Notes: a model not told the origin generated them from the letters alone. Shown: positions 43,109-52,274, numbered from the stretch's first letter. The stretch is 64,000 bases of DNA from Pseudomonas fluorescens (GCF_001307155.1 NZ_CP012830.1:4028501-4092500); one strand, 5' to 3'. Translations and numbers: made by a program.

Positions 43109-44454
43109 TACGGTGCGATACCGGGCTCTAATGGCAGCTCCAGGCTGGCAATGAATCCACCTTCCGGGTGATTGGCCAGAATCAGGCTGCCGCCGTGGCG
43201 CTCTGCCGCGCGACGGGCGATGGCCAATCCCAGGCCATGTCCGGGGGCGGTCTGGCCGGGTGCCCGAAAAAACGGCTCGCCCAATTGCTTCAAATGCTCG
43301 GCTTCTACACCGGGGCCGTGGTCGCGCACGCTGATCACAATCCGATCTCCCTGACGCAATGCCAGCACTTCAATCGGTTGTCCTGCCGGATTGAAGCGCT
43401 GGGCGTTGCGCAACAGGTTGTCCAGCGCCCGCTCGATCATGGTCGGCCAGCCCTTGAGGCTTAATTGCCGTTCGGCTTCGATACGGATGCTTTGCTCTGG
43501 CGCGCCAAGCTGAGCGTCTTTTTGCACAGTATTGAGTAGCGCGTTGAGGTCGACCGCTTCGGCACTTGCGTTGTCGGCGTCGACCCGTGCCAGCACCAGG
43601 ATTTCACTGATCAGTGCTTCCAGACGATCACATTCGCGGGTCAATCGTGGCCAGAGTTTTCCGCGTTCTTCGGGACCGGCCCGTTCCGCAAGCGCCAGGG
43701 CGATGCGCAACCGGGCCAAGGGTGAGCGCAGTTCGTGAGACACGTCGCGCAGCAGTTGCCGCTGGCTGCCGATCAGGCTTTGCAGGCGTGCGCCCATGCG
43801 GTTGAAGTCGTTGGCCAGCACGCCAAACTCGTCACGCCGGTTGGCCAGCCGCGCCAGGCTGTTTTGCTGATAGGTCGTCTGACCGAGATCGTGCACCGCG
43901 CCGCGCAAACGGCTCAGCGGGCGGGTGATGGACAGCGTCACCAGCAGGCTGAACAGTGTCAGCACCACCAAGGCAATCGCCAGCGCACTGAAGGGCCAAA
44001 GCAGGCTGTTGCGGTGCCAGGCGTTGAGCTCTGGATGCGGAATACGGTAGATCAGCAAGTAGGTTTCGGCGCTTTTCGGGCTGGTGTACTCGACGGTCAG
44101 ACGCCGCCAGGGCAGGTGACGGCCGCTGTCGTCGGGGTTGTCGTTTTGCCGTGCTTCCAGGGCTGCCGCGCGGCGAGGAAAGGTCCCGCGCACCACCGGG
44201 TCACCACCTTCGTTCAGTACCTGAACATCGATGTGGTAACGCCGTTTGCGTTGTTCGAGCAAGGCTTGTGCCGCGTCCTCGCCTTTTTCTTCGTAGAGCT
44301 GCGTCCACTCTTGCGCCAGGGTATTGAGGCCCGGGTGGCGACTGAGAATCCAGGCGTCCTGGTTCAACATGTGCCCGAGCAGGATCGACAGCCCTGCAAC
44401 CAGAGCGATGGCCAGCCAGAAACTGGCAAGGATGCGCCAGAACAATGAACGCAC
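43108..44454 (-). CDS. cpxA: CpxA-like sensor histidine kinase
   Basis: A 448-residue sensor kinase: helix 5-28, periplasmic domain about 29-150, second helix 152-175, HAMP (176-230), phospho-acceptor His240 in DVSHELRSPL, then N/G boxes (NLLRNAQRF, DHGPGVEAEHL, GHGLGLAIAR). It shares an operon with a CpxR-like regulator and a Spy/CpxP-like protein, so it should sense envelope misfolding. Name given by context and likeness. Confidence 0.82.
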   Translation of the reverse strand: MRSLFWRILASFWLAIALVAGLSILLGHMLNQDAWILSRHPGLNTLAQEWTQLYEEKGEDAAQALLEQRKRRYHIDVQVLNEGGDPVVRGTFPRRAAALEARQNDNPDDSGRHLPWRRLTVEYTSPKSAETYLLIYRIPHPELNAWHRNSLLWPFSALAIALVVLTLFSLLVTLSITRPLSRLRGAVHDLGQTTYQQNSLARLANRRDEFGVLANDFNRMGARLQSLIGSQRQLLRDVSHELRSPLARLRIALALAERAGPEERGKLWPRLTRECDRLEALISEILVLARVDADNASAEAVDLNALLNTVQKDAQLGAPEQSIRIEAERQLSLKGWPTMIERALDNLLRNAQRFNPAGQPIEVLALRQGDRIVISVRDHGPGVEAEHLKQLGEPFFRAPGQTAPGHGLGLAIARRAAERHGGSLILANHPEGGFIASLELPLEPGIAP

Positions 44455-44475
44455 GGTAAGTCCTCAAACAAAGAA

Positions 44476-44502
44476 AGCCCAATGGCGATTGACCATTGGG
44501 CT
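44476..44502. repeat. Perfect hairpin between the Spy-like gene and cpxA
   Basis: AGCCCAATGG / CCATTGGGCT, a 10-base-pair stem with a 7-base loop inside the operon. No T-run on the minus strand; it could protect the upstream mRNA or reduce read-through into the kinase gene. Confidence 0.6.
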
Positions 44503-44521
44503 GGGGAGAAACGCTAGAGCA

Positions 44522-44962
44522 TTATTGCGTTTTTTGCGGTTGTTGGGCTTTCCAGGCCTGGAACTGCTCCCATTCGGCTTTGCGTTCGGCCTGCTTCTTT
44601 TGGATCGCATCGAACTTCTGCTGTTGGTCCGGCTTGAGAAGGGCACGAATGTCCTTCTCGGTTTTCTGGCGGCCGGCCGCCATTTGGTCTTTCATGGCCT
44701 GCTGATCGGCTGGCGAGAGTTTTTGCAGGTACTGCTCGACCAACTCTTTACGTGCATGCATCTGCTCGCCGATCAATTTGCGAATCTGCTCGCGTTGTTC
44801 GTGGCTGAGGTTCAACTCTCTGTACATGCCTTTGCCGCCATGCATGTGCTCGCTGTAGCCGTGGCCTTCCATTGGGCCCATCGGGCCTGGGCCTTCTGGT
44901 GCAGCCATGGCAATGGTTGGCAGTGCAGCGGCGAACATCAAAGCGATAAGGGTCTTGCGCAT
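44522..44962 (-). CDS. Spy/CpxP-family periplasmic protein
   Basis: A 146-residue protein with a signal peptide (1-20, AMA-AP). The mature part is a Spy-like helical hook with the LTxxQ-type repeats LNLSHEQREQIRKLI and KLSPADQQAMKDQM, and a Gly/Met/His-rich linker (GPMGPMEGHGYSEHMHGG) that may bind metal. It lies between the CpxR-like and CpxA-like genes, so it is likely both a chaperone and a repressor of the kinase. Confidence 0.82.
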   Translation of the reverse strand: MRKTLIALMFAAALPTIAMAAPEGPGPMGPMEGHGYSEHMHGGKGMYRELNLSHEQREQIRKLIGEQMHARKELVEQYLQKLSPADQQAMKDQMAAGRQKTEKDIRALLKPDQQQKFDAIQKKQAERKAEWEQFQAWKAQQPQKTQ

Positions 44963-45066
44963 GGTGTGTCTCCTTGTCTCGTTCCCGGTGTGTTCCGGAT
45001 GAGTACAGAATACGGAGATCAAGGTCAGCGGCGGTCAGCAGAGCGTAAAGCTTGGGTAAAGACGGT

Positions 45067-45744
45067 TCAGAGGCTGTAGTAATAACCACGGCTGCGCAGG
45101 GCAACGATGCGCGGGCGACCGTCGGGGTGCGGGCCGATCTTTTTGCGCAGGTTGCTGACGTGCATGTCCAGGCTGCGGTCGTACAGGGTCAGCTTGCGCC
45201 CCAGGGCGATCTGCGCCAGCTCCTGCTTGTCCAGCGGTTCGCCGGGTTGCTTGAGCAGGGCTTCGAGCAGGCGACTTTCCGAGACGGTCAGGGTGAATTC
45301 CTGGTCGTCGATGCTGACCACGCCGCGGACCGGGCTGAAGCACAGGTCGCCGAGTTCCATCTGGCTGGACACCGCTGCCGGATGGCTGCGTCGCAGCACC
45401 GCACGCAGGCGCGCGGTCAGTTCTCGGGGATCACAAGGCTTGGCCAGGTAATCGTCGGCGCCCAGTTCCAGCCCGAGGATCCGGTCCAGCGGCTCGCCAC
45501 GGGCCGAGAGCATCAGCACCGGCAGGTCCGGGTGGTCGTTGCGCAACTGCTTGAGCAGCTCCAGACCGCTGCCGTCGGGCAGCATCACATCCAGCACCAC
45601 TGCTGCTGGCGCAGACTCGGCCAAGGCGCGGCGCGCACTCAGACCGTCGTGGCAAGCGTGCACGACAAAACCTTCCTGGCTCAGCCAACTGCTCAGGAGC
45701 TCACACAGCTCCTGGTCATCATCAATTAGTAACAGCTCGCTCAT
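45067..45744 (-). CDS. cpxR: CpxR-like response regulator
   Basis: A 225-residue OmpR-family regulator. The receiver has acidic DDD (8-10), phospho-acceptor Asp52 in VLDVMLPDGSG and Lys in YLAKPCDP; the winged helix ends RRLSR-like RKKIGPHPDGRPRIVALRSR. It heads a three-gene operon with the Spy/CpxP-like protein and CpxA-like kinase, matching the PA3204-PA3206 order remembered from P. aeruginosa. Confidence 0.83.
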   Translation of the reverse strand: MSELLLIDDDQELCELLSSWLSQEGFVVHACHDGLSARRALAESAPAAVVLDVMLPDGSGLELLKQLRNDHPDLPVLMLSARGEPLDRILGLELGADDYLAKPCDPRELTARLRAVLRRSHPAAVSSQMELGDLCFSPVRGVVSIDDQEFTLTVSESRLLEALLKQPGEPLDKQELAQIALGRKLTLYDRSLDMHVSNLRKKIGPHPDGRPRIVALRSRGYYYSL

Positions 45745-45751
45745 GACTCAC

Positions 45752-46162
45752 TCAATTTAGCCATTGCCGACGTGTTCTACGTCCACCACTGGCGAAGATA
45801 CCGCAGAGCAGGGCCAATAGCGCTACTCCGGCGCCAGTGACGAACCACTGCTGTTGATCGGTCAGCAGGCGCGGCAGCGGGTTTGCCTGGGCTTCCTTGA
45901 GTTGCAGCTTGAGGCGCTGATTCTCTTGGCGTAACCGGCCCAGCAAGGCGCTTTCGCGTTCGTTATCGGCATTTTGCAGTTGTTTGTTCAGCTCTTCTCG
46001 TTGCCGCTCGCTCTCTTTCAAGCGCTGCTGCAATTCGGTGATCTGGCTTCCGGCGCTTAACGACAGAGGCGTTGAATAGCCTGAGTCCGAATGCTCTTCG
46101 GCATGGGCGAAGGCCCCGATCGATAACGTGACCAACAGCAGGCACAGCGGACCTTGGCGCAT
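45752..46162 (-). CDS. Exported coiled-coil protein with C-terminal anchor
   Basis: A 136-residue protein: signal peptide 1-21 (AHA-EE), a coiled coil (about 40-95, QLKESERQREELNKQLQNAD style heptads) and a C-terminal membrane helix (108-127) followed by RRTRRQW. The layout is that of bacterial SH3-domain proteins of the TIGR04211 type without an obvious SH3 part. The start at 46162 has AGGAG upstream. It may share transcription with the Cpx genes (7-base gap). Function unknown. Confidence 0.68.
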   Translation of the reverse strand: MRQGPLCLLLVTLSIGAFAHAEEHSDSGYSTPLSLSAGSQITELQQRLKESERQREELNKQLQNADNERESALLGRLRQENQRLKLQLKEAQANPLPRLLTDQQQWFVTGAGVALLALLCGIFASGGRRTRRQWLN

Positions 46163-46270
46163 CGAAACTCCTGATTCCAATCGAGTGTTGGGCAGGTTGT
46201 CGGCCGTGGAACGAGAATAATGAGCAATTGAACACGCGATGAACCGAAGGTTCATCGCGCAGAGGCCGGG

Positions 46271-46570
46271 TTATGGCAGGACTTGCTTGAACGGTTTGAC
46301 CAGAACGTTGGCGTAGACGCCTGCGGCGATATACGGATCGGCGTCGGCCCAGGCCTTGGCGGCTTCGAGGGAGGCGAACTCGGCGACGATCAGGCTGCCG
46401 GTGAAACCTGCTGCGCCCGGATCATTGCTGTCGATGGCAGGGTGCGGGCCTGCCAGGACCACGCGGCCCTCGGCCTTGAGCTGTTGCAGCCGCTCGATGT
46501 GGGCAGGGCGCGCAGCCAGGCGGTTTTCCAGGGAGTTGGCGACGTCTGTAGCAATGATTGCGTAAAGCAT
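46271..46570 (-). CDS. YciI-family protein
   Basis: A 99-residue dimeric alpha/beta protein of the YciI (PF03795) family. The family His is replaced in ARPAHIERLQQLKAEGRV by the same HIERL arrangement, and ADADPYIAAGVYANVLVKPF is the usual C-terminal block. Function uncertain. It follows yciB after one base, so the two form a pair that is widespread in proteobacteria. Confidence 0.85.
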   Translation of the reverse strand: MLYAIIATDVANSLENRLAARPAHIERLQQLKAEGRVVLAGPHPAIDSNDPGAAGFTGSLIVAEFASLEAAKAWADADPYIAAGVYANVLVKPFKQVLP

Positions 46571-46571
46571 G

Positions 46572-47168
46572 TCAGTCCTCGGTTTTTGGCGTAGAAGTGT
46601 CGGCGTCGTGCAGGTGGCGGGACAGGTAAATGCCCTGGCCGACCAGGAACAGCAGGGTCATGCCCAGGCTGCCGAAGACTTTGAAGTCGACCCAATAGTC
46701 CTGGAAGGTGAACGCAACGAACAGGTTGGCCGCGCCACAAAACAGGAAAAAGCCGATCCAGGCGATGTTCAAACGGCTCCAGACCAGGTCCGGCAGGGTC
46801 AGCGCATGGCCCATGATGCGTTTGATCAGCAACTGCTCGCCGATGAAGTGGCTGCCGATAAAGGCCAGGGCGAACAGCCAGTTGACCACCGGTGCTTTCC
46901 ATTTAAGGAAGGTTTCGCTGTGGAACGCCAGGGTCAGGCTACCGAAGACCAGGCAGGCGATCAGGGTCAGCCACTGGCTCTTTTCCAGCTTGCGCTGCTT
47001 GATGAACAGCGTGCCGTAGACCACCAGGGAGCTGGTGATCAGCATCGCAGTGGCGCTGTAAATGCCGCCTACGGTCAGTGGATAACCGGCGATGTCGACG
47101 ACTCGTGGATCGATTTTGAAGACGATGAAAAACAGCAGAAGCGGGATGAAGTCGATGAATTGTTTCAC
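46572..47168 (-). CDS. yciB: Inner-membrane-spanning protein YciB (septation protein A)
   Basis: A 198-residue protein with five membrane helices, opening KQFIDFIPLLLFFIVFK. It takes part in envelope synthesis and cell-division protein networks. The start is GTG at 47168; the longer frame adds 13 residues that are not conserved. It precedes yciI by one base. Confidence 0.88.
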   Translation of the reverse strand: MKQFIDFIPLLLFFIVFKIDPRVVDIAGYPLTVGGIYSATAMLITSSLVVYGTLFIKQRKLEKSQWLTLIACLVFGSLTLAFHSETFLKWKAPVVNWLFALAFIGSHFIGEQLLIKRIMGHALTLPDLVWSRLNIAWIGFFLFCGAANLFVAFTFQDYWVDFKVFGSLGMTLLFLVGQGIYLSRHLHDADTSTPKTED

Positions 47169-47255
47169 AGTGGCAGCCAGAAGCAGGATGTGGCGGCATA
47201 ATAACAAACATATTGAGTCGCGAAAGCGCCAGCTGATTTGAGGTTACACAGTCCT

Positions 47256-48119
47256 GTGAATGTTGATTTGCACTGCCATAGCACGGCCTCCGATGGCGCC
47301 CTGGCGCCTGCGGTACTGGTTGCGCGTGCGTTCGAGAAAGGCGTGCGAGTCCTGGCCTTGACCGATCACGACACCCTTGAAGGCCTCGACGAGGCCCGCA
47401 GCGCTGCGGTTGCGCTGGGGATGCAACTGATCAACGGCGTCGAATTGTCCTGTACCTGGGGGGGTGCGACCATCCATGTGCTCGGTTACGGGTTCGACGT
47501 CAATGCCCCGGCGCTGGTCGAGGCGATTGCCAAATTGCGTGACGGGCGCTGGCTGAGGTCCGAAGAAATCAGCCGCAAGCTCGAACTCAAGGGCATGCCG
47601 GGCGCGCTGGAAGGCGCGCGAGCTATCCAGCAGGAGCTCGGTGACAGCGGCAATGCGCCGGCCCGACCGCACTTTGCCGACTATCTGGTCCGTGCAGGCT
47701 TCGTCAAGGACCGTGCCGAAGCCTTCCGCAAGTGGCTGGGTGCCGGCAAGCTGGGGGACGTCAAGCAGCACTGGCCGACCCTGGAAGAAACCGTCGAAAC
47801 CCTGCGCGCTGCCGGGGCCTGGGTCAGTCTGGCGCATCCTTGGCACTATGATTTCACCCGCAGCAAACGCCGTCGCCTGATTGCCGACTATATTCAAGCA
47901 GGCGGCCACGCAATCGAGGTGGTCAATGGCCATCAGCCGGCCGAGCAGGTCGGCAGCCTGGCTATTCTTGCGCGTGAGTTCGGTCTGCTGGTCAGTGCCG
48001 GCAGTGATTTCCATGGACCCGGAGGCTGGTCCGAGATCGGTGAGTACCGCCCACTCCCGGAGGACCTTCCACCGCTTTGGTGTCGGTTCAAACATGACCC
48101 AGCCGTTATTGCCGTCTGA
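47256..48119 (+). CDS. PHP-domain phosphoesterase (YciV/RNase AM type)
   Basis: A 287-residue PHP metallophosphoesterase. The metal motifs are DLHCHSTASDG (4-14), LTDHDTL, and the later HPWHYD and SDFHGPGG. Relatives include the 3',5'-nucleotide bisphosphatase and 5'-3' RNase AM (YciV), which matures 5' ends of rRNA. The start at GTG 47256 (MNVDLHCHS) is chosen. It begins a same-strand run with yciO, scpA, scpB and rluB, a conserved order. Confidence 0.85.
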   Translation: MNVDLHCHSTASDGALAPAVLVARAFEKGVRVLALTDHDTLEGLDEARSAAVALGMQLINGVELSCTWGGATIHVLGYGFDVNAPALVEAIAKLRDGRWLRSEEISRKLELKGMPGALEGARAIQQELGDSGNAPARPHFADYLVRAGFVKDRAEAFRKWLGAGKLGDVKQHWPTLEETVETLRAAGAWVSLAHPWHYDFTRSKRRRLIADYIQAGGHAIEVVNGHQPAEQVGSLAILAREFGLLVSAGSDFHGPGGWSEIGEYRPLPEDLPPLWCRFKHDPAVIAV

Positions 48120-48132
48120 ACAGGTAGACAAT

Positions 48133-48762
48133 GTGAGTCAATTTTTCCAGATTCATCCGGAAAACCCGCAAGCGCGCCTGATCAAACAGGCTGTCGAGAT
48201 CATCCGCAATGGCGGGGTGGTGATTTATCCCACTGACTCGTCCTACGCCATTGGTTGCCAGATCGGTGACAAGAATGCTGTGGAGCGCGTGCGTCGGCTA
48301 CGTCAGCTGGATGAAAAGCACAATTTCGCGCTGATTTGCAGCGACCTGTCACAGCTGGGGCTGTTCGCCAAGATCGACACCGGCACCTTCCGCTTGCTCA
48401 AGGCCCACTTGCCGGGACCGTACACGTTTATTCTCAACGCCACCCGTGAAGTGCCGCGTCTGCTGCTGCATCCGAAGAAGCGCACCATCGGACTGCGGGT
48501 GCCGAGCCATCCGATTGCCCTGGCGTTGCTCGAAGAGCTGGGCGAGCCGCTGATGAGCGTGACCCTGATCATGCCCGGTGACACCGACCCATTGAGCGAT
48601 CCGTATGAAATGCGCCAGTTGCTTGAGCATCAGGTCGACCTGATCATCGACGGCGGTTTTGGCGGTATCAAAGCCTCCACGGTGATCAACCTGGCGGATG
48701 GCGAGCCCGAAGTGATTCGCGTCGGTTGCGGTGACCCCGCGCCCTTTACGGTTGAGGCCTAG
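48133..48762 (+). CDS. yciO: YciO/Sua5-family protein
   Basis: A 209-residue YrdC-fold protein. GGVVIYPTDSSYAIGCQIGD is the nucleotide-binding opening, followed by KKRTIGLRVPSHPI. It is related to TsaC/Sua5 (threonylcarbamoyl-AMP synthase), but YciO proteins are distinct and their role is debated. The start is GTG at 48133 with AGG eight bases upstream. It ends one base before scpA's ATG. Confidence 0.85.
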   Translation: MSQFFQIHPENPQARLIKQAVEIIRNGGVVIYPTDSSYAIGCQIGDKNAVERVRRLRQLDEKHNFALICSDLSQLGLFAKIDTGTFRLLKAHLPGPYTFILNATREVPRLLLHPKKRTIGLRVPSHPIALALLEELGEPLMSVTLIMPGDTDPLSDPYEMRQLLEHQVDLIIDGGFGGIKASTVINLADGEPEVIRVGCGDPAPFTVEA

Positions 48763-49581
48763 ATGTCCGCAGTAGAGCCCGTCGATAGCCAGACCGGTGC
48801 ACAGCAAGAGCTGCCGTTCGCCATGGTCTATGGCCAGGCGGTCATGGAAATGCCGCTGGACCTGTACATTCCGCCGGACGCGCTGGAAGTCTTCCTTGAA
48901 GCCTTCGAAGGCCCGCTCGACTTGCTGCTGTACCTGATACGCAAGCAGAACATCAATATCCTCGACATTCCGGTGGCGGAAATTACCCGGCAGTACATGG
49001 GTTATGTCGAGTTGATGCAGTCGGTGCGCCTGGAACTGGCTGCCGAGTATCTGGTGATGGCGGCGATGCTCGCCGAGATCAAGTCGCGGATGCTGCTGCC
49101 GCGCTCGGCCGAGATCGAAGAGGAAGAGGACGATCCGCGTGCCGAGCTGATCCGGCGCTTGCAGGAGTACGAACGCTTCAAGGCCGCGGCTGAAGGCATC
49201 GACGGCCTGAGCCGGGTCGGCCGCGATGTGGTGGTGCCCAAGCTCGATGCCCCGCAGGCGATGGCGCGCAAATTGCTGCCGGACGTGAGTCTGGAAGAGT
49301 TGCTGATGTCCATGGCCGAGGTGCTGCGCCGTGGCGATATGTTCGAAAGCCATCAGGTCAGCCGCGAGGCATTGTCAACGCGCGAGCGCATGAGCGATGT
49401 GCTGGAACGGCTCAAGGGCGGCGGTTTTGTGCCTTTTGTCGAGCTGTTCACCGCCGAAGAAGGACGCTTGGGTGTGGTCGTGACCTTTATGGCGATCCTC
49501 GAACTGGTCAAGGAATCCTTGGTCGAGCTGGTGCAGAATGAGCCGTTTGCGGCTATCCATGTGCGGGCGCGAGCCGAATAA
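48763..49581 (+). CDS. scpA: Segregation and condensation protein A
   Basis: A 272-residue kleisin that links the SMC heads with ScpB in chromosome segregation. LEAFEGPLDLLLYLIRKQNINI and the later LAAEYLVMAAMLAEIKSRML are the ScpA signature, and the C-terminal winged helix (VPFVELFTAEEGRLGVVVTF) binds SMC. The N-terminal extension (1-30) is longer than in Bacillus; a start at Met21 is also possible. Confidence 0.9.
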   Translation: MSAVEPVDSQTGAQQELPFAMVYGQAVMEMPLDLYIPPDALEVFLEAFEGPLDLLLYLIRKQNINILDIPVAEITRQYMGYVELMQSVRLELAAEYLVMAAMLAEIKSRMLLPRSAEIEEEEDDPRAELIRRLQEYERFKAAAEGIDGLSRVGRDVVVPKLDAPQAMARKLLPDVSLEELLMSMAEVLRRGDMFESHQVSREALSTRERMSDVLERLKGGGFVPFVELFTAEEGRLGVVVTFMAILELVKESLVELVQNEPFAAIHVRARAE

Positions 49582-49593
49582 CGAGCAAAATCA

Positions 49594-50622
49594 ATGAATC
49601 TGAGTGAACCCCGCGAGCTGGCGCCACTGCTTGAAGCCTTTCTGTTGGCCTCGGGAAAGCCGCAGTCGATGGAGCGTCTGTACGAACTCTTCGAGGAGGG
49701 CGAGCGCCCGGAGCCGCCGGTCTTCAAGAAGGCCTTGGCGATTCTCGCGAAATCCTGCGACGGTCGGGCTTTTGAGCTGAAGGAAGTCGCCTCGGGCTAC
49801 CGTCTGCAAATTCGCGAGAAGTTCGCTCCCTGGGTCGGACGTCTGTGGGAAGAGCGCCCGCAGCGCTATTCCCGGGCGATGCTGGAGACCATGGCGTTGA
49901 TCGCTTATCGTCAGCCGATCACCCGTGGCGAGATCGAGGATGTGCGCGGTGTGGCGGTCAACAGCCACATCGTCAAGACCCTGCTGGAGCGTGAGTGGAT
50001 CAGGATCGTCGGTTATCGCGACGTACCGGGCAAGCCGGCGATGTTCGCCACCACCAAGGCGTTCCTCGATCATTTCAACCTGAAGAACCTCGACGACCTG
50101 CCACCGCTGGCCGAACTGCGCGAGCTGGAGCCCGAGCCGATGCTCGAGTTCGACGACGCACCGGTGCCGCAGGGCCTGCAAGAACTGGCCGATGCCAGCG
50201 CCGAGCCGGAAGAGCCGAAAGACGAGACCAGTTTCCATACCTTGCTGCTCGAACTGGACTCGATGGAAGAGGGGATCAAGACCGACTTCGACGACTTGCT
50301 GCGTGATGGCGCGGTCAGCGACAGCGAGCCGCAGCCGCCCGTTGATGCGCCCGTCGAAGTGGCGGTAGAGACCGAGCACCAGGTTGAAGCCGAGGCCGAA
50401 ACTGAAGAAGTTGAGGAGGAGGCTGAAGACGACGTCCTCGGCGTTGCCGAAGCTCGGGAGAAACTGCTCGCCGCCGTCGCCGCACTGGAGCAGCCCAAAC
50501 CCGAACCCAAACCCAAACCCAAACCCGAACCCGAACCCGAACCCGAGCTGAGCGAAGAAGAAGCCGAAGCCCGGGCCCTCGCCGAAGCGATCGAGAACGA
50601 ACGCCGCCAGTTTGAGGATTGA
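49594..50622 (+). CDS. scpB: Segregation and condensation protein B
   Basis: A 342-residue protein with two winged helices of ScpB (residues 5-75 and 85-165; EEVASGYRL-like and MALIAYRQPITRGEIEDVRG). After residue 175 follows a long acidic, low-complexity tail with a KP/EP repeat (about residues 302-320), encoded by repeated AAACCC/GAACCC hexamers (50499-50551). Bacillus ScpB lacks this tail. It works with ScpA in an SMC complex. Confidence 0.88.
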   Translation: MNLSEPRELAPLLEAFLLASGKPQSMERLYELFEEGERPEPPVFKKALAILAKSCDGRAFELKEVASGYRLQIREKFAPWVGRLWEERPQRYSRAMLETMALIAYRQPITRGEIEDVRGVAVNSHIVKTLLEREWIRIVGYRDVPGKPAMFATTKAFLDHFNLKNLDDLPPLAELRELEPEPMLEFDDAPVPQGLQELADASAEPEEPKDETSFHTLLLELDSMEEGIKTDFDDLLRDGAVSDSEPQPPVDAPVEVAVETEHQVEAEAETEEVEEEAEDDVLGVAEAREKLLAAVAALEQPKPEPKPKPKPEPEPEPELSEEEAEARALAEAIENERRQFED

Positions 50623-50813
50623 GGGGGCCAAAAGATCCTTGCGCACCACCGGTCAGCGGAAAAACAATTAACCGACCGTTTATCCGCTAGTCTCTGATGC
50701 GCGAGCGGCGTCATGCGCGTATGATTCGCGACCCTTCGGCGATCCTTTCGCCCAAAGACCAGATTTCAACTCTTCAGGCCAGGCCTGAACAGACCACACC
50801 GGGAGGTGCCCAG

Positions 50814-52097
50814 ATGAGTATCAATGACCAGAAAGACGACCAGGAAATCGGCCCAGCAGGCGAAAAACTGCAGAAAGTCCTCGCCCGTATCGGCGTCGGC
50901 TCGCGCCGCGACGTAGAAGCCTGGATCAGTCATGGCCGGATCAAGGTCAACGGCAAAGATGCCACCCTTGGCCTGCGAGTCGACCTGCACGACGCCATCA
51001 CCATCGATGGCAAGGTGATCAAGCGTGAAGAAGCGGCCGAATCGGTCCGCCGCGTGATCATGTACAACAAACCCGACGGCGAAATCTGCACCCGTGACGA
51101 CCCGGAAGGCCGTCCGACCGTGTTCGACAAAATGCCGAAACCCAAAGAAGGCCGCTGGATCAACATCGGTCGTCTGGACATCAACACCACCGGTTTGCTG
51201 ATGTTCACCACCGACGGTGAACTGGCCAACCGCCTGATGCACCCATCCTACGAAATGGACCGTGAGTACGCGGTACGTGTTCGTGGTGAAGTCGACGACG
51301 AAATGATCGAGCGCCTGAAGGCTGGCGTCGTTCTCGAAGACGGCCCGGCGAAGTTCACCGACATCAAGCAGGCTCCAGGTGGCGAAGGTTTCAACCACTG
51401 GTACCACTGCGTGGTGATGGAAGGTCGTAACCGTGAAGTTCGACGTCTGTGGGAATCCCAGGGGCTGGTGGTCAGCCGTCTGAAGCGCGTGCGTTTCGGT
51501 CCGGTGTTCCTCAACTCTGACCTGCCGATGGGCCGCTGGCGCGAAATGAGCCAGTACGAAGTCGACGTACTGAGTGCTGAAGTCGGTTTGACCCCGGTGG
51601 CCATGCCGCAAATGAACGCCAAGAGCAAAGACAAGCTTGAGCGTATGCAGCGCAAGTCGTCCCGTCCGGTCGGCAAGAGCGAGCGCGTGCGGACCCTGCG
51701 TCCAGCGACCGGTGCTCCAGCGGCTGCTGGCCCGCGTCCAGCGCGCGAGCCGCAGATCGAAGGCGAGCGTCCGGCTCGCAAGCCGGCACCACGTCAGGAC
51801 GGCGAGCGCGGTCCACGCACTCCGCGTCCGGCCAACGGTCGCACTGAACGTGGCGAAGGCCGCGGTGCTCCGTCCGGTGGTCGCAGCGATCGCGGTGCGC
51901 CGGCAGGTCGTGGTGAGTCGGGTCGCGGTACGCCAGTGGCAGACCGTCCGTCCGACACCAAGCGCCCGGCCAAGCCTGCGCCGAAAAAGCGTCCGGGCAT
52001 CGTCCTGGTCGACCGTGATGCGCCATCGGGCAAGCGTCGCGGCGCACCGGCCGGTTCCGGTCAGCGTCCTGGCTTTGGTCGTCGCAAGCCGGAATAA
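50814..52097 (+). CDS. rluB: 23S rRNA pseudouridine(2605) synthase RluB
   Basis: A 427-residue RsuA-family synthase that makes pseudouridine 2605 in 23S rRNA. S4 domain 16-65 (EKLQKVLARIGVGSRRDVEA), catalytic Asp122 in GRLDINTTGLLMFT, and RNREVRRLWESQGL. The C-terminal 130 residues form a basic Arg/Pro/Gly tail. The start at 50814 has GGGAGG upstream. Follows scpB; a strong terminator closes the operon. Confidence 0.92.
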   Translation: MSINDQKDDQEIGPAGEKLQKVLARIGVGSRRDVEAWISHGRIKVNGKDATLGLRVDLHDAITIDGKVIKREEAAESVRRVIMYNKPDGEICTRDDPEGRPTVFDKMPKPKEGRWINIGRLDINTTGLLMFTTDGELANRLMHPSYEMDREYAVRVRGEVDDEMIERLKAGVVLEDGPAKFTDIKQAPGGEGFNHWYHCVVMEGRNREVRRLWESQGLVVSRLKRVRFGPVFLNSDLPMGRWREMSQYEVDVLSAEVGLTPVAMPQMNAKSKDKLERMQRKSSRPVGKSERVRTLRPATGAPAAAGPRPAREPQIEGERPARKPAPRQDGERGPRTPRPANGRTERGEGRGAPSGGRSDRGAPAGRGESGRGTPVADRPSDTKRPAKPAPKKRPGIVLVDRDAPSGKRRGAPAGSGQRPGFGRRKPE

Positions 52098-52113
52098 TCG
52101 GTAAGCGCTCCAT

Positions 52114-52148
52114 AAAAAACGCCAACCCTCGGGTTGGCGTTTTTTTTT
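52114..52148 (+). terminator. Rho-independent terminator after rluB
   Basis: Stem AACGCCAACCC / GGGTTGGCGTT with a 2-base loop and a T9 run, 17 bases after the rluB stop; the A-run on the other side lets it work on the minus strand too. Confidence 0.92.
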
Positions 52149-52160
52149 GCCTCTTTGGAG

Positions 52161-52246
52161 CATCGCGGGCAAGCCTTGCTCCTACAGATTTACCTCCATT
52201 TTCAAGATCACCGCAAAACCTGTAGGAGCATGGCTTGCCCGCGATG
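52161..52246. repeat. REP pair, GTAGGAGC type
   Basis: CATCGCGGGCAAGCCTTGCT and its inverse (TGTAGGAGCATGGCTTGCCC ...) enclose 35 bases, between rluB's terminator and the convergent M29-like gene. Confidence 0.82.
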
Positions 52247-52274
52247 ACGTCAGCCGCGTCACCACTGAACTCGC

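Noticed and set aside
50499..50551. Short repeats resembling an array
   Set aside because: They are in-frame hexamer repeats within scpB, without spacers, so not a CRISPR array.
50766..52172. A 468-codon minus-strand frame opposite rluB
   Set aside because: High GC frame opposite a clear pseudouridine synthase; low-complexity product and no start signal.
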